From: Dehalococcoidia bacterium UBA1328
Lineage (GTDB): Bacteria > Chloroflexota > Dehalococcoidia > Lucifugimonadales > Lucifugimonadaceae
Direction: 5' to 3'
DNA: 25,415 nt
NCBI GenBank assembly: GCA_002306815.1
Contig: DBTA01000025.1
Span: 1-25,415 of the forward strand
Part shown: positions 14,939 through 23,537 of the stretch, one piece after another
Numbering within the stretch: position 1 is the stretch's first letter
Layout of the letters: each line of letters begins with the position of its first letter
Made by a program: the position numbers and the translations under genes
Notes under the pieces: generated by a model
The model's input: only the letters and a program-made list of their open reading frames with translations
Told to the model about the DNA's origin: nothing
Database searches by the model: none

Positions 14939-16168
14939 TTATCCTCGGGCGGATTGCCAGGGCATAGCCATAATCTTTTCCATCCCCTCCGGGTCGAGTT
15001 CGACGCCGAGACCTGGTCCCTCTGGCGTTGATACAAATCCCGCAGGATCCATAGCAAATGGCTCCTTGAAGAATCCTGCTCCGATAACCGTCTGACCCGC
15101 AAAGCGACCTTCGGTAGGTCGAGTATCGTTTACCTCGTTATGCTCTTGGACGAGGAAATTTGGCGTGCACGCGTCGACCTGAATAGCGGCTGCGAACGCC
15201 AGTGGACTTAACGGGCAGTGGATCGCCAGTTTCGCGTAAGCCGCCTCAGCCATGATCGCAATCTTCTTGGTCTCAGTGATGCCACCTGCATGAGCAATAT
15301 CGGGTTGAACGACCGAAAGAAGTCCTCGGCTGAGCGCGTCGAAGAAAATGTGCTTGCCCATCCAGCGTTCACCTGCAGCAATCGTAGCGTTCGTACCTTC
15401 GATCGCCTGAGCTAAACCATCAACGCGTTCCAAGGGCATCGGTTCTTCGATAAATAGCGGACGGTGGGGCGCGAGAGCGTCAATTAGCTGTCGACCTATC
15501 GCAGGATTAGGGTTGTGAATATCGATCGCTAAATCGACGTGATCGACACCGACGTTTCGACCGCCTTCGATGGTACCTTCCTTGCCTGCCGCGAAGAATT
15601 CTGCGAGTTGGTCGACACTCGAAGTTGCTTCAAGTCCATCGCCTGGTGAGACGTGCATTTTTAGTGCGCGGTAACCCCACTCTTCTACTAGATTCCGAGC
15701 CGCTTCCCGGTAAATCTCTGGGTCGTTCGCTTTCAGATTCGTTTGCGGCGGTTTACCAGCGCTGTATGGCTGACCAGGCTCTACCGCCCACGGAAGCTGA
15801 CCGCCCGTTGCTCGGTATACCTTGATTCGGTCGAATATCTTGCCGCCAAGCATTTGATAGACCGGCACACCAGCAGCTTTACCAGCAAGGTCCCATAGCG
15901 CCATGTCGATGCCGGAAATTGCCGAAAGCTTGATCGGTCCACCGAAATAGCCGTTCCCTGATTCATACATCACTTTCCAAAGCTTCTCGACCTGCGTCGG
16001 ATCCTCTCCGATCAAGAACGGTTCGAGTCGATTCACCTCAGCGATCACAGTTTCCGGGTGGTTCTCTAAATAAGGCTCACCCAACCCGAAATGCTCAGTG
16101 TCGGTGTGAATCTTGAGCCAAACCCAGCTTGGTGGAACTTTGATGATTTCTAGAGAAGTAATTTTCAA
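14939..16168 (-). CDS. Enolase-superfamily (mandelate racemase/muconate lactonizing enzyme family) dehydratase, galactonate-dehydratase-like
   Basis: A 409-aa enzyme with the MR-subgroup layout: N-terminal capping domain (1-~125) and TIM barrel. Metal and catalytic residues are visible in order: Asp216-x-His218 (AIDIHNPNP), Glu241 in FIEEP, Glu267 in AGERW, the barrel strand PDIAHAGGITE (289-299), His317 in AIHCPLSPLAF and Glu342 in QEHNE. The D-x-H ligand pair and the His317 general base are features of the DgoD/ManD-type acid-sugar dehydratases, so a beta-elimination on a sugar acid is likely. The exact sugar is unknown. The start is TTG at 16168, with AGG about 5 nt upstream; no ATG is available in frame. 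It heads the operon with the M20 amidohydrolase and EamA transporter and is divergent from an aldo/keto reductase. Confidence 0.92.
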   Translation of the reverse strand: MKITSLEIIKVPPSWVWLKIHTDTEHFGLGEPYLENHPETVIAEVNRLEPFLIGEDPTQVEKLWKVMYESGNGYFGGPIKLSAISGIDMALWDLAGKAAGVPVYQMLGGKIFDRIKVYRATGGQLPWAVEPGQPYSAGKPPQTNLKANDPEIYREAARNLVEEWGYRALKMHVSPGDGLEATSSVDQLAEFFAAGKEGTIEGGRNVGVDHVDLAIDIHNPNPAIGRQLIDALAPHRPLFIEEPMPLERVDGLAQAIEGTNATIAAGERWMGKHIFFDALSRGLLSVVQPDIAHAGGITETKKIAIMAEAAYAKLAIHCPLSPLAFAAAIQVDACTPNFLVQEHNEVNDTRPTEGRFAGQTVIGAGFFKEPFAMDPAGFVSTPEGPGLGVELDPEGMEKIMAMPWQSARG

Positions 16169-16325
16169 ATCGGCCTACTTTGCTGATCGGTTTAGTAATT
16201 GCGGAAGCGGCGAATATACATCTTTTTTTTCGTTAGTTGTCGAGTAGGGCATTGCGTTTCGATACGGGAATGTAAACTCTGGCAGCTTTGGAATGAATCG
16301 ACGGCGCAGAACGGAACGAAACAGA

Positions 16326-17237
16326 ATGAAATACGGACGGATTGACGGTGTAAATAAGGATCTTTCGCGAATCGTTATGGGCACCCTTTTTGCTAAAGAT
16401 ATCGATCTGGTGGCGCAGGTTTTCGATGAGTTCGTCGCACGGGGTGGTAACTGCTTCGATACCGCCAGACACTACGGCGACGCTGAGCTGGTGTTCGGTG
16501 AATGGATGCGCCTTCGAGCGAACCGTGACGACATGATTGTCATCACTAAAGGCGCACATTCTCCGAATTGCTATCCAGAATTCGTAACCTCTCAACTTTT
16601 CGAGAGCCTCGATCGCTTACAGGTCGACAGTGTTGATATTTACTTTCTGCACCGAGACAACCCTGACGTTCCTGTCGGCGAATTCGTTGACGTGTTAAAT
16701 GAACACAGAAACGCTGGAAGGATCAATCAGTTTGGGGGGTCGAACTGGACTCCTCAGCGAGTGGACGAAGCGAACGATTATGCAGCTCGAAACGGACTCA
16801 CAGGGTTCAATGTTCTTAGCAACCATATGAGCCTTGCGAGAATGGTCGACGCTCCGTGGGAGGGTTGCCTTGCCGCGTCCGATCCCAATTCGAAGAAGTG
16901 GCTGGTCAATAGGCAAATGCCGTTGTTTCCGTGGTCAGCACAAGCACGTGGTTTTTTCGTCGATGGTCGTGCCGCGCCAGACAAGCTGGACGATCCCGAG
17001 TTGGTCAGGTGTTGGTACAGCGACGATAATTTCGAACGACTGGATCGAGCCAGGGAGATCGCCAAAACTCAGGGTGTAGATACGGTGAGCGTGGCATTGG
17101 CTTACTTGCTGTCCCTACCAACGCCTGTCTTCCCTCTCATTGGTCCCACTTCGATTATGGAGGCAAGAAGTTCGTTGGCTGCGCTTGATGTACAACTCAC
17201 CCGCAAGCAAGTGCGCTGGCTCAACCTTGAAGAGTAG
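16326..17237 (+). CDS. Aldo/keto reductase
   Basis: A ~303-aa NADPH-dependent aldo/keto reductase (TIM barrel). Numbered from this start, the catalytic tetrad is visible: Asp45 and Tyr50 in NCFDTARHYG, Lys75 in VITKGAH, His109 in IYFLHRD. The C-terminal cofactor segment is IGPTSIMEARSSLAAL. I chose ATG 16326 (MKYGRIDGVNKDLSRIVMGT), where family members begin. An in-frame ATG at 16293 would add 11 Arg-rich residues not typical of the family. Neither has a strong Shine-Dalgarno. It is divergent from the enolase-superfamily gene, with only ~125-157 bp between starts. A shared control region and a related role in converting a carbonyl intermediate are plausible. The substrate is unknown. Confidence 0.9.
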   Translation: MKYGRIDGVNKDLSRIVMGTLFAKDIDLVAQVFDEFVARGGNCFDTARHYGDAELVFGEWMRLRANRDDMIVITKGAHSPNCYPEFVTSQLFESLDRLQVDSVDIYFLHRDNPDVPVGEFVDVLNEHRNAGRINQFGGSNWTPQRVDEANDYAARNGLTGFNVLSNHMSLARMVDAPWEGCLAASDPNSKKWLVNRQMPLFPWSAQARGFFVDGRAAPDKLDDPELVRCWYSDDNFERLDRAREIAKTQGVDTVSVALAYLLSLPTPVFPLIGPTSIMEARSSLAALDVQLTRKQVRWLNLEE

Positions 17238-17438
17238 TTTGTGTTCTTTTGAATCCATCTAACTCACTTCTTGAAAAGCGTCCAGCGTCCGGACCCTTCC
17301 AACGATATACCTCTAAAACGAATTCAGGATGACAACGAAAACTCGCTTATATGTTCTGTTAGTCTCCGAGCCGAAAAAAGCGACACTGGTTCGTAGCCAT
17401 ACTTCCTAAACGCTTTCTGAACCCCCAATTCTTTAAAC

Positions 17439-18056
17439 ATGAAAATTGAAGTACTTGTTCCGCTAATTCCAATCTTCATGCTCGGAGCAATGAGTCCGGG
17501 TCCATCGCTGGCAGTGGTTCTACGTAACAGCGTTTCGGGAGGACGACAGCAAGGAGTCGAAACCGCAGTTGGTCACGGGTTCGGATACGGCGTTTACGCC
17601 TTTTTTTCGGCTCTCGGCTTTGCCGCTGCACTCGCTGCTAGCGATGAACTTGTAGCAGGGCTACGCGTACTAGGAATCGGACTGCTGCTTTATCTCGGAT
17701 ATATCTACGCGAGAAGCGCGCTATCGTCTGGTTCGAGCGTGTATCAGCATGCTTCGAGTGGGAGACATTCCGGTTTCATAGAAGGCGCTTTGATTGCAAT
17801 TTTCAATCCGAAAATTCTTGCCTGGATGCTTGCAATATACAGCCCGTTTATCCAGGCCGACTTTGGTATAACCACTTTGCTGGCTATCGCCGCCACCGGG
17901 ATGCTGATCGATGGTGGCTGGTATACGACCGTTGCACTCTTTCTCACAACCGGCAATCGAGCTGAAAAACTCCGTTCGATGTCTCAGAAAATAGACGGCG
18001 CAATGGCAAGCCTTATGATCTTGTTTGCCGGACTAATGGTTGTGGAACTGGTGTGA
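17439..18056 (+). CDS. LysE/RhtB-family amino-acid exporter
   Basis: A 205-aa membrane protein with about six helices. Family signatures are MSPGPSLAVVLRNSVSGGRQ at residues ~18-37, followed by GxxxG-rich helix 2 (GHGFGYGVYAFFSALG), and FNPKILAWML near residues 122-131, which matches the (F/L)NPK motif of LysE/RhtB transporters. Members export lysine, homoserine/threonine, or related small amino compounds. Start ATG 17439 matches the family N-terminus. No good Shine-Dalgarno precedes it. It stands alone on the plus strand after a featureless 200-bp gap and converges on the MTA phosphorylase gene with only 11 bp between stops. Confidence 0.9.
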   Translation: MKIEVLVPLIPIFMLGAMSPGPSLAVVLRNSVSGGRQQGVETAVGHGFGYGVYAFFSALGFAAALAASDELVAGLRVLGIGLLLYLGYIYARSALSSGSSVYQHASSGRHSGFIEGALIAIFNPKILAWMLAIYSPFIQADFGITTLLAIAATGMLIDGGWYTTVALFLTTGNRAEKLRSMSQKIDGAMASLMILFAGLMVVELV

Positions 18057-18067
18057 GGTCTACTCGC

Positions 18068-18961
18068 CTACCACCCGGCGGCGTTGATCACCCTGCCAGC
18101 AACTACTTGGAGCTTGGCGGTTAGTTCTGGGTCACGATGATCAGGTGCAGTCGCGATAGCGTGCTGCAGTGATCGGTGTACACCTGATTCGAACGGTGCT
18201 TCCAGGTTCGCCAATTGAGGAACGAGTGCTCTGATCAAGTCTTTGGCATGTGTATTGTTCGACTTCAACACTTCGAGAATCGAAGCAGTTGATACATCAT
18301 CATGCTCGTCATGCCAGCAGTCATAGTCGGTAACCATAGCCACAGTCGCATAGGCTAACTCGGCTTCTCGCGCTAGCTTTGCTTCTGGCATGTTAGTCAT
18401 TCCGATCACATCACAGTCCAATCGACGATAAAGCTGTGACTCGGCTCTACTCGAGAACTGCGGACCTTCCATCACCATGTACGTGCCGCCAACTGCGCAA
18501 TCTTGTCCGATGCTCCGAGCCGCATCCGCAATAACCTTCTGAGTCGATGAACAAACCGGGTCAGCCATACTCACGTGTGCGACGAACCCTGTTCCAAAGA
18601 ACGATTTTTCGCGTGCAAATGTTCGGTCGACAAACTGGTCAACCAGAACGAAATCTCCCGGTTTGTGTTTCTCTTTGAGGGATCCAACTGCGGAGAATGA
18701 AACCACGCGATCGACACCGGCGCGCTTCAACGCTTCAATGTTCGCACGGTAGTTGATCCCGGTCGGAGATATTCGATGACCCCTTCCATGGCGCGGCAGG
18801 AAAACGACGCGGTGCCCTTCGAAATCACCAATTAGCAGTTGATCCGATGGTTCTCCAAAGGCGGATTCCACTGTGACCCATTGAGCATTTTCGAATCCGT
18901 CAATATCGTAAAGCCCGGTGCCGCCAATGATTCCAATTGCGTTCTGAGTTTGATGTGCCAT
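18068..18961 (-). CDS. mtnP: S-methyl-5'-thioadenosine phosphorylase
   Basis: A 297-aa purine nucleoside phosphorylase family member. It splits methylthioadenosine with phosphate to adenine and methylthioribose-1-phosphate, salvaging the by-product of polyamine and other SAM-dependent reactions. Features: IGIIGGTGLY (9-18), phosphate-binding PRHG (56-59, Arg57/His58), SAVGSL (90-95; a Thr is more usual at the first position), GPQFSSRAES (166-175), GMTNMPEA (187-194), and TDYDCWHDE (211-219). The two Asp of the last motif are typical of MTAP and favour 6-amino purines over PNP substrates. It lies at the 3' side of a minus-strand block with metK and ahcY. ATG 18961 has no Shine-Dalgarno but a TATAAA 10 nt upstream, so a very short or absent leader is possible. 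Confidence 0.94.
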   Translation of the reverse strand: MAHQTQNAIGIIGGTGLYDIDGFENAQWVTVESAFGEPSDQLLIGDFEGHRVVFLPRHGRGHRISPTGINYRANIEALKRAGVDRVVSFSAVGSLKEKHKPGDFVLVDQFVDRTFAREKSFFGTGFVAHVSMADPVCSSTQKVIADAARSIGQDCAVGGTYMVMEGPQFSSRAESQLYRRLDCDVIGMTNMPEAKLAREAELAYATVAMVTDYDCWHDEHDDVSTASILEVLKSNNTHAKDLIRALVPQLANLEAPFESGVHRSLQHAIATAPDHRDPELTAKLQVVAGRVINAAGW

Positions 18962-18992
18962 GGCGTAAGAGTTTATACGTTCAGGGTGTGTA

Positions 18993-19032
18993 CGGATCAG
19001 GCGAATGACACATACTTGTCACCCACGATCCG
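18993..19032. promoter_or_regulatory. Nested inverted repeats upstream of the MTA phosphorylase gene
   Basis: Outer arms CGGATC (18993-18998) and GATCCG (19027-19032) enclose inner arms TGACA (19006-19010) and TGTCA (19017-19021). The element starts 32 bp upstream of the start codon. No U-tract follows. It may be an operator or an RNA leader fold. Confidence 0.35.
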
Positions 19033-19173
19033 CCAAGTACAGCTAACGTCACACAATGCCAGCCCACAGAAAATCCCCATTGATCCCCCGGTTGTAGTCA
19101 AACCGAGTATGCCCCAGCATTGTATGAATCCGAGTTTTGTGGTTCAAATACCCAAGTTGAACATATATTCTGT

Positions 19174-19259
19174 TGGTACCGAGGGTGGGATTCGAACCCA
19201 CACGTCCGTTAGGACAGAGGATTTTAAATCCGCCGTGTCTACCATTTCACCACCTCGGC
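19174..19259 (-). tRNA. tRNA-Leu (anticodon UAA)
   Basis: The minus strand from 19259 gives acceptor GCCGAGG, a D-arm starting GTGAAATGGTAGACAC, anticodon loop TTTAAAA with anticodon TAA (19224-19226), a long variable arm (class II), and a T-arm with GGTTCGAATCC. It closes with CCTCGGT, discriminator A and an encoded CCA (19174-19176). The length of 86 nt and the long variable arm identify tRNA-Leu. The anticodon stem has one C-T mismatch. It decodes UUA/UUG and lies between the hexomutase gene and the MTAP gene on the same strand. Confidence 0.95.
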
Positions 19260-19261
19260 CC

Positions 19262-19286
19262 AAAAGAGATCGATTCTTGCGAATCG
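19262..19286 (-). terminator. Terminator between the phosphohexomutase and tRNA-Leu
   Basis: On the minus strand CGATTC-GCAA-GAATCG forms a 6-bp stem closed by a GNRA tetraloop and is followed by ATCTCTTTT. It sits ~105 bp after the hexomutase stop and just before the tRNA. Confidence 0.45.
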
Positions 19287-19390
19287 GATTCTTATTGTCG
19301 CGAACTAACCGAGGATTGCGATAGGTGTTCTGGGCCTGCGAAGTGCAAACTCGATCAATCAAAACGTTCAACAAGTGATTGAAATCGATA

Positions 19391-20809
19391 CTATAGTCGC
19401 AGTGTTGAACGCAGATCCTTGAGGACTGCATCCAATGTCGGTTGGTCAGAGGTTTCGGCGTAAACCCTGATGAGGGGTTCTGTTCCAGACATGCGGACTA
19501 CTGCCCAGGAGCCGCCGGACAGGTTGAACCTGACACCATCTCGCCGATCTTCTGATTCAAGGGCTAACCCACCGAGTGATTCAGGCTGAACCGATGCAAT
19601 ACGTTCAGTGAGTTCGGCGCGTCTTGCTTCGTCGTAGGCAAGGTCTTTTCGCCTAAATGTATGAGGTCCGACGAGAGAGTGGAGATCTGTCAGTAGTTCG
19701 GATGGTTTCTTCCCACTCATCACCATAGCTTCGAGGAACAATAGACCAGACAGCGATCCGTCCCGCTCTGGCACGTGTCCTTTAAAAGCGTATCCACCAC
19801 TTTCCTCTCCGCCCATCGAGCAACCGTTTTCTATCATTGTTGGTCCCACGTATTTAAAACCAACAGGCGTTCGAAACACCGGTGCTCCGTAGTTTTCAGA
19901 TAGTTTATCGACCATAGACGACATCGTGATCGTGCAGGCAACTCCGCCTGTTTCATTTTTGCGGCCCATGAAGTGATCGGTGAGCAGTGAAAACACTTCA
20001 AGCGTCGAGAAGTATTTCCCGTTCTCATCGACGATCCCGACTCGGTCAGCATCGCCGTCCAGAGCGATTCCTATATCTGCGCCGAGCTCTTTAACTGCCT
20101 GAGAAAGTGGTAACAAGTTGTGTTCGATGGGTTCAGGTTGATCCATTCCGGGGAAGTTCGGGTTTGGTTCTGAGCGTATCTCCGTAACTTCGATAACACC
20201 ACCGGCGAGAACCTTGGGAATCATCCCCGCGCCCGAGCCGTGCATGGCGTCGATAACCACTTTGAGCGGCTGACTGCTGATCGGCGCTACATCAATTACC
20301 CGGTGTAGCTGCTCAATGTAAGGAGCAACGACGTTGAATACCTTGTTTTTCGCAATGCTGGCACCAATATCTGATGTTGCTCCGTCGAGGATCCGAGCGA
20401 GATGCGCCTCGATGTCAGCAACTTCATCCGGTACGGAAGATCCACCTTCAGCTGACTTGACCTTGAATCCGTTCCACTCGGGAGGATTATGGCTCGCTGT
20501 GATCATCACGCCGTTAGCTGCGTCGTGATCTACAACGGAGAAACTGCATGCTGGGGTTGGTGCAGGCGCATGGAACGTGTACGTCGCGATGCCAAAACCG
20601 TTGATTACTTCGGCGACGGCGTGTGCGAACCGGTCGGAGCCGTATCGAGTATCAAATCCAATTACTACGCCTTTGTCGGCGCGACCGGTAGCAAGTATGT
20701 TTCGTGCTACCGCTTCGCCGCATGAACGGACGTTCTCAAACGTGAAATCTTCGGCAATGATCGCCCTCCATCCGTCGGTTCCGAACTGGATGTTTGGACG
20801 ATCTGCCAT
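19391..20809 (-). CDS. Alpha-D-phosphohexomutase (phosphoglucomutase/phosphomannomutase family)
   Basis: A 472-aa enzyme that moves phosphate between C1 and C6 of a hexose. All four domain signatures are present: phosphoserine loop TASHNP (104-109, Ser106), metal loop DGDADR (251-256), sugar-recognition GGEESGG (333-339) and phosphate-binding RMSGTEP (439-445). The N-terminal FGTDGWRA is also typical. The EESGG sugar loop fits glucose/mannose-type substrates. Whether it acts on glucose, mannose or glucosamine phosphate cannot be settled here. The ATG at 20809 has AAGGAG 8 nt upstream, a strong ribosome binding site. A structured ~150-nt leader precedes it, and the metK terminator lies just upstream, so it likely has its own promoter. 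A hairpin with a T-tract follows the gene. Confidence 0.93.
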   Translation of the reverse strand: MADRPNIQFGTDGWRAIIAEDFTFENVRSCGEAVARNILATGRADKGVVIGFDTRYGSDRFAHAVAEVINGFGIATYTFHAPAPTPACSFSVVDHDAANGVMITASHNPPEWNGFKVKSAEGGSSVPDEVADIEAHLARILDGATSDIGASIAKNKVFNVVAPYIEQLHRVIDVAPISSQPLKVVIDAMHGSGAGMIPKVLAGGVIEVTEIRSEPNPNFPGMDQPEPIEHNLLPLSQAVKELGADIGIALDGDADRVGIVDENGKYFSTLEVFSLLTDHFMGRKNETGGVACTITMSSMVDKLSENYGAPVFRTPVGFKYVGPTMIENGCSMGGEESGGYAFKGHVPERDGSLSGLLFLEAMVMSGKKPSELLTDLHSLVGPHTFRRKDLAYDEARRAELTERIASVQPESLGGLALESEDRRDGVRFNLSGGSWAVVRMSGTEPLIRVYAETSDQPTLDAVLKDLRSTLRL

Positions 20810-20870
20810 GCGGGATTCTCCTTAATAGTTTCCCTTGTCCTCTCTCCCGGATTGGGATGGAGTCATTAAG

Positions 20871-20905
20871 ATGGGCGAATGCCGAAGGAATTCCTTGATG
20901 CCCAT
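20871..20905 (-). promoter_or_regulatory. Structured leader of the phosphohexomutase gene
   Basis: ATGGGC (20871-20876) and GCCCAT (20900-20905) enclose a perfect 12-bp palindrome, AAGGAATTCCTT (20885-20896). The element is ~60 nt upstream of the start codon. It may be an operator for the promoter downstream of metK's terminator, or an mRNA leader hairpin. Confidence 0.35.
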
Positions 20906-20943
20906 TGGGTGCCGAATTTTCTCTCAGCGAAATTGTACCCGCA

Positions 20944-20972
20944 CCCTAAAACTCTCCCTCATTGGGAGAGGG
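20944..20972 (-). terminator. Intrinsic terminator of metK
   Basis: On the minus strand CTCTCCC-AATGA-GGGAGAG forms a perfect GC-rich 7-bp stem (20952-20970) followed by TTTT. It lies ~45 nt after the metK stop, the position expected for a rho-independent terminator ending the ahcY-metK transcript. Confidence 0.65.
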
Positions 20973-21014
20973 GGGTACTGATATCTCTTTGATTACGAAG
21001 AGAATTAAGTTCGT

Positions 21015-22190
21015 CTAACCCCTAAGCGCTTCTACTCGATCAAGTTTCTCCCACGGAAGATCAAGGTCGTCACGTCCGAAGTGGCCATACGCAGCAGTCT
21101 GCTGGTATATCGGTCGTCGGAGCTGAAAGTGATCAATGATCGCCTGTGGTCGCAAGTCGAAGTTGGCTTTTACGAGCTCTACAAGTTCAGATTCTGGTTT
21201 GTTACCCGTGCCTTTGGTGTCAACCTGGATCGAAATCGGAGTCGATACACCAATGGCGTAGGAAACCTGAACTTCAGCTCTGTCGGCAAGACCTGCGGCA
21301 ACCAGATTTTTCGCAACCCAGCGTGCGGCGTAAGCTGCAGATCGATCAACCTTCGTCGGGTCTTTACCCGAGAAAGCACCTCCACCGTGCCGGGCGCTTC
21401 CACCGTATGTGTCGACAATGATTTTCCGACCGGTCAGGCCAGCGTCACCGACAGGACCACCAATTACAAATCGCCCCGATGGGTTGATGTAGTACTTGGT
21501 ATCTGCGTCGAGTAGATCGGCTGAAACTACTTCACGGATCACATGCTGCTGGATATCGGCAGCAATTTGGTCGTTCGTAGCTTCTGGATCGTGCTGAGCA
21601 GAAATAACGATCGTGTCGACCCGAACCGGTTTGTGATCTTCGGTGTACTCAATTGTCACCTGACTCTTGGTGTCGGGGCGAAGGTAAGGAATTGTCTTGT
21701 TGCGCCGAACATCTGTAAGTCGCTTGGTCAACTGGTGAGCCAACGAAATAGGGAGCGGCATCAACGATTTCGTTTCGTTCGATGCGTATCCAATCATCAT
21801 CCCCTGATCTCCAGCGCCAACCTCATCTGCTGAACTCTCGCCGCGCACTTCAAGCGCTTCAGTAACACCTGCTGAAATGTCGGTCGATTGTTCGTCGAGG
21901 GCGATCAAGACTGAACAGCCATCAGAGTCAAAGCCATAAGAAGGATCGTTGTAGCCGATCTTGCGAATCGTGTTCCGCACGATGCCTCGAATATCGACAT
22001 CTGCTTTGGTTGTGATCTCTCCGAATACCAGCACAAGTCCGGTGGTTACCGAAGTCTCACACGCAACTCGGCTCATTGGGTCCTGATCGAGAAGCGCGTC
22101 GAGAACTCCATCGGAAATCTGGTCGGCCATCTTGTCGGGGTGGCCTTCGGAAACTGATTCCGAGGTCAGTAAGTAGTTTGTATTAGCCAT
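21015..22190 (-). CDS. metK: S-adenosylmethionine synthetase
   Basis: A 391-aa enzyme that makes SAM from methionine and ATP. Numbered from ATG 22190: TSESVSEGHPDK (9-20) with the ATP-site His-Pro-Asp-Lys, GAGDQGMM (126-133), the GGPVGDAGLTGRK phosphate loop (244-256), and GGGAFSGKDPTK (269-280) with the catalytic Lys/Asp. Length agrees with bacterial MetK (~384-400). I chose MANTNYLLTSES as the start. An upstream in-frame extension of 18 residues is unlike the family. No strong Shine-Dalgarno precedes it. ahcY lies 87 bp upstream on the same strand, so the SAM-making and SAH-removing enzymes are probably co-transcribed. An intrinsic terminator follows the stop. Confidence 0.97.
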   Translation of the reverse strand: MANTNYLLTSESVSEGHPDKMADQISDGVLDALLDQDPMSRVACETSVTTGLVLVFGEITTKADVDIRGIVRNTIRKIGYNDPSYGFDSDGCSVLIALDEQSTDISAGVTEALEVRGESSADEVGAGDQGMMIGYASNETKSLMPLPISLAHQLTKRLTDVRRNKTIPYLRPDTKSQVTIEYTEDHKPVRVDTIVISAQHDPEATNDQIAADIQQHVIREVVSADLLDADTKYYINPSGRFVIGGPVGDAGLTGRKIIVDTYGGSARHGGGAFSGKDPTKVDRSAAYAARWVAKNLVAAGLADRAEVQVSYAIGVSTPISIQVDTKGTGNKPESELVELVKANFDLRPQAIIDHFQLRRPIYQQTAAYGHFGRDDLDLPWEKLDRVEALRG

Positions 22191-22277
22191 ATTTGCTTTA
22201 GTTATTCCGTGTCTCAGACGAATGTCGGTTTGTGAGTAAATCACAAACCGGCGCGATTTTACTTAGTAATCAGGGGC

Positions 22278-23531
22278 TTATGTGCCCGACTCCCAGCTGT
22301 TGAGGTATATGTCCTGTTCTTCTGTCAGAACATCGAACGTCATTCCCATTGCATCGAGCTTGATGCTGGCAATGTCGCTGTCAACTTCTTCAGGAAGTGT
22401 GTAGACACCCGGGTCGAGATCATTGTGGTTCTGGACGATGTATTCACCGGCGAGTGCTTGGTTTGCAAAGCTCATGTCCATAACACTCGGTGGGTGACCT
22501 TCGGCTGCACCAAGGTTGATCAGTCGACCTTGCGCGAGCAGGAACACCTTTCGACCATCTTCTAGCGTGTACTCATCAACGAATTCTCTAACTTCCCGGC
22601 GAGCCTCTGACATCTCTTCAAGAGCCTCAACGTTGATTTCGACGTTGAAGTGACCCGAGTTGGCTACTATAGCTCCATCTTTCATGTTCTCGAAGTGCTT
22701 GCTGTCGACCGCTTTCATTCCACCAGTAACGGTGAGGAAAACGTCTCCTACCTTGCAAGCTTCGTCCATCGTCATGACCTGGTGACCGTCCATAACGGCT
22801 TCGAGAGCCTTGACCGGGTCGACTTCACATACTATTGTGTGGGCGCCCATGCCTTTGGCTCGCATCGCAAAGCCCTTGCCGCACCAGCCGTAGCCAATTG
22901 TTACTACGCTCTTGCCAGTGATCAGGAGGTTGGTCGCACGAATGATTCCGTCGAGAGAACTCTGGCCAGTACCGTAACGGTTGTCGAACATGTGCTTGGT
23001 TTGCGAGTCGTTTACAGCAACGATTGGGTACGCAAGTTTGCCTTCACCGTGAAGCGCCTTCAGACGGATCACGCCGGTAGTGGTTTCTTCCATACCGCCA
23101 ATTACATCTTTAATGAGGTGCTGCTTTTCGCTATGGAGCATTGCAACAACGTCGGCACCGTCGTCCATCGTGATCTGAGGACCAGTGTCGACTACCGCAG
23201 ACATGTGGTCGAAGTAAGTCTTCGAGTCTTCGTCCTTCATAGCGAACACGGGAATACCAGACTCAACGAGGTGAGCGGCAATGTCATCTTGTGTTGATAG
23301 CGGGTTTGATGCACAGAGTGAAAGATCTGCGCCAGCAGCTTTCAATGTGTGAGCTAGGTTCGCGGTTTCAGCAGTGATGTGAAGACACCCACCGAGGCGA
23401 ATTCCATTCAGAGGCTGTTCCTTTGCGAACCGTTCCTTGATGGTTCGCAGTACGGGCATTTCTCGTTCTGCCCATTCGGCGCGAAGTCGACCCTTTTCAG
23501 CGAGACCGATGTCTCGAATGTCGTAATCCAT
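22278..23531 (-). CDS. ahcY: S-adenosylhomocysteine hydrolase (adenosylhomocysteinase)
   Basis: A 417-aa NAD-dependent enzyme that splits S-adenosylhomocysteine into adenosine and homocysteine, relieving inhibition of methyltransferases. Motifs: HITAETA (51-57), EETTTGV (148-154), NDSQTKHMFDNRYGTGQS (174-191) with catalytic Lys179/Asp183/Asn184, the NAD-binding GYGWCGKG (213-220), SGHFNVE, and GRLINLGAAEGHP near the C-terminus. It is the shorter form, without the ~40-residue insertion and the C-terminal Lys-x-x-x-Tyr tail of the long form. The ATG at 23531 has GGAG 6 nt upstream. That GGAG lies inside a segment that can pair with the leader (see the leader feature). It is followed by metK and preceded by the PfkB kinase gene. 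Confidence 0.97.
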   Translation of the reverse strand: MDYDIRDIGLAEKGRLRAEWAEREMPVLRTIKERFAKEQPLNGIRLGGCLHITAETANLAHTLKAAGADLSLCASNPLSTQDDIAAHLVESGIPVFAMKDEDSKTYFDHMSAVVDTGPQITMDDGADVVAMLHSEKQHLIKDVIGGMEETTTGVIRLKALHGEGKLAYPIVAVNDSQTKHMFDNRYGTGQSSLDGIIRATNLLITGKSVVTIGYGWCGKGFAMRAKGMGAHTIVCEVDPVKALEAVMDGHQVMTMDEACKVGDVFLTVTGGMKAVDSKHFENMKDGAIVANSGHFNVEINVEALEEMSEARREVREFVDEYTLEDGRKVFLLAQGRLINLGAAEGHPPSVMDMSFANQALAGEYIVQNHNDLDPGVYTLPEEVDSDIASIKLDAMGMTFDVLTEEQDIYLNSWESGT

Positions 23532-23537
23532 TTGTTT

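Noticed and set aside
22650..23297. 215-codon plus-strand frame within ahcY
   Set aside because: It is fully antisense to a textbook AhcY with all active-site motifs, and its product matches no family.
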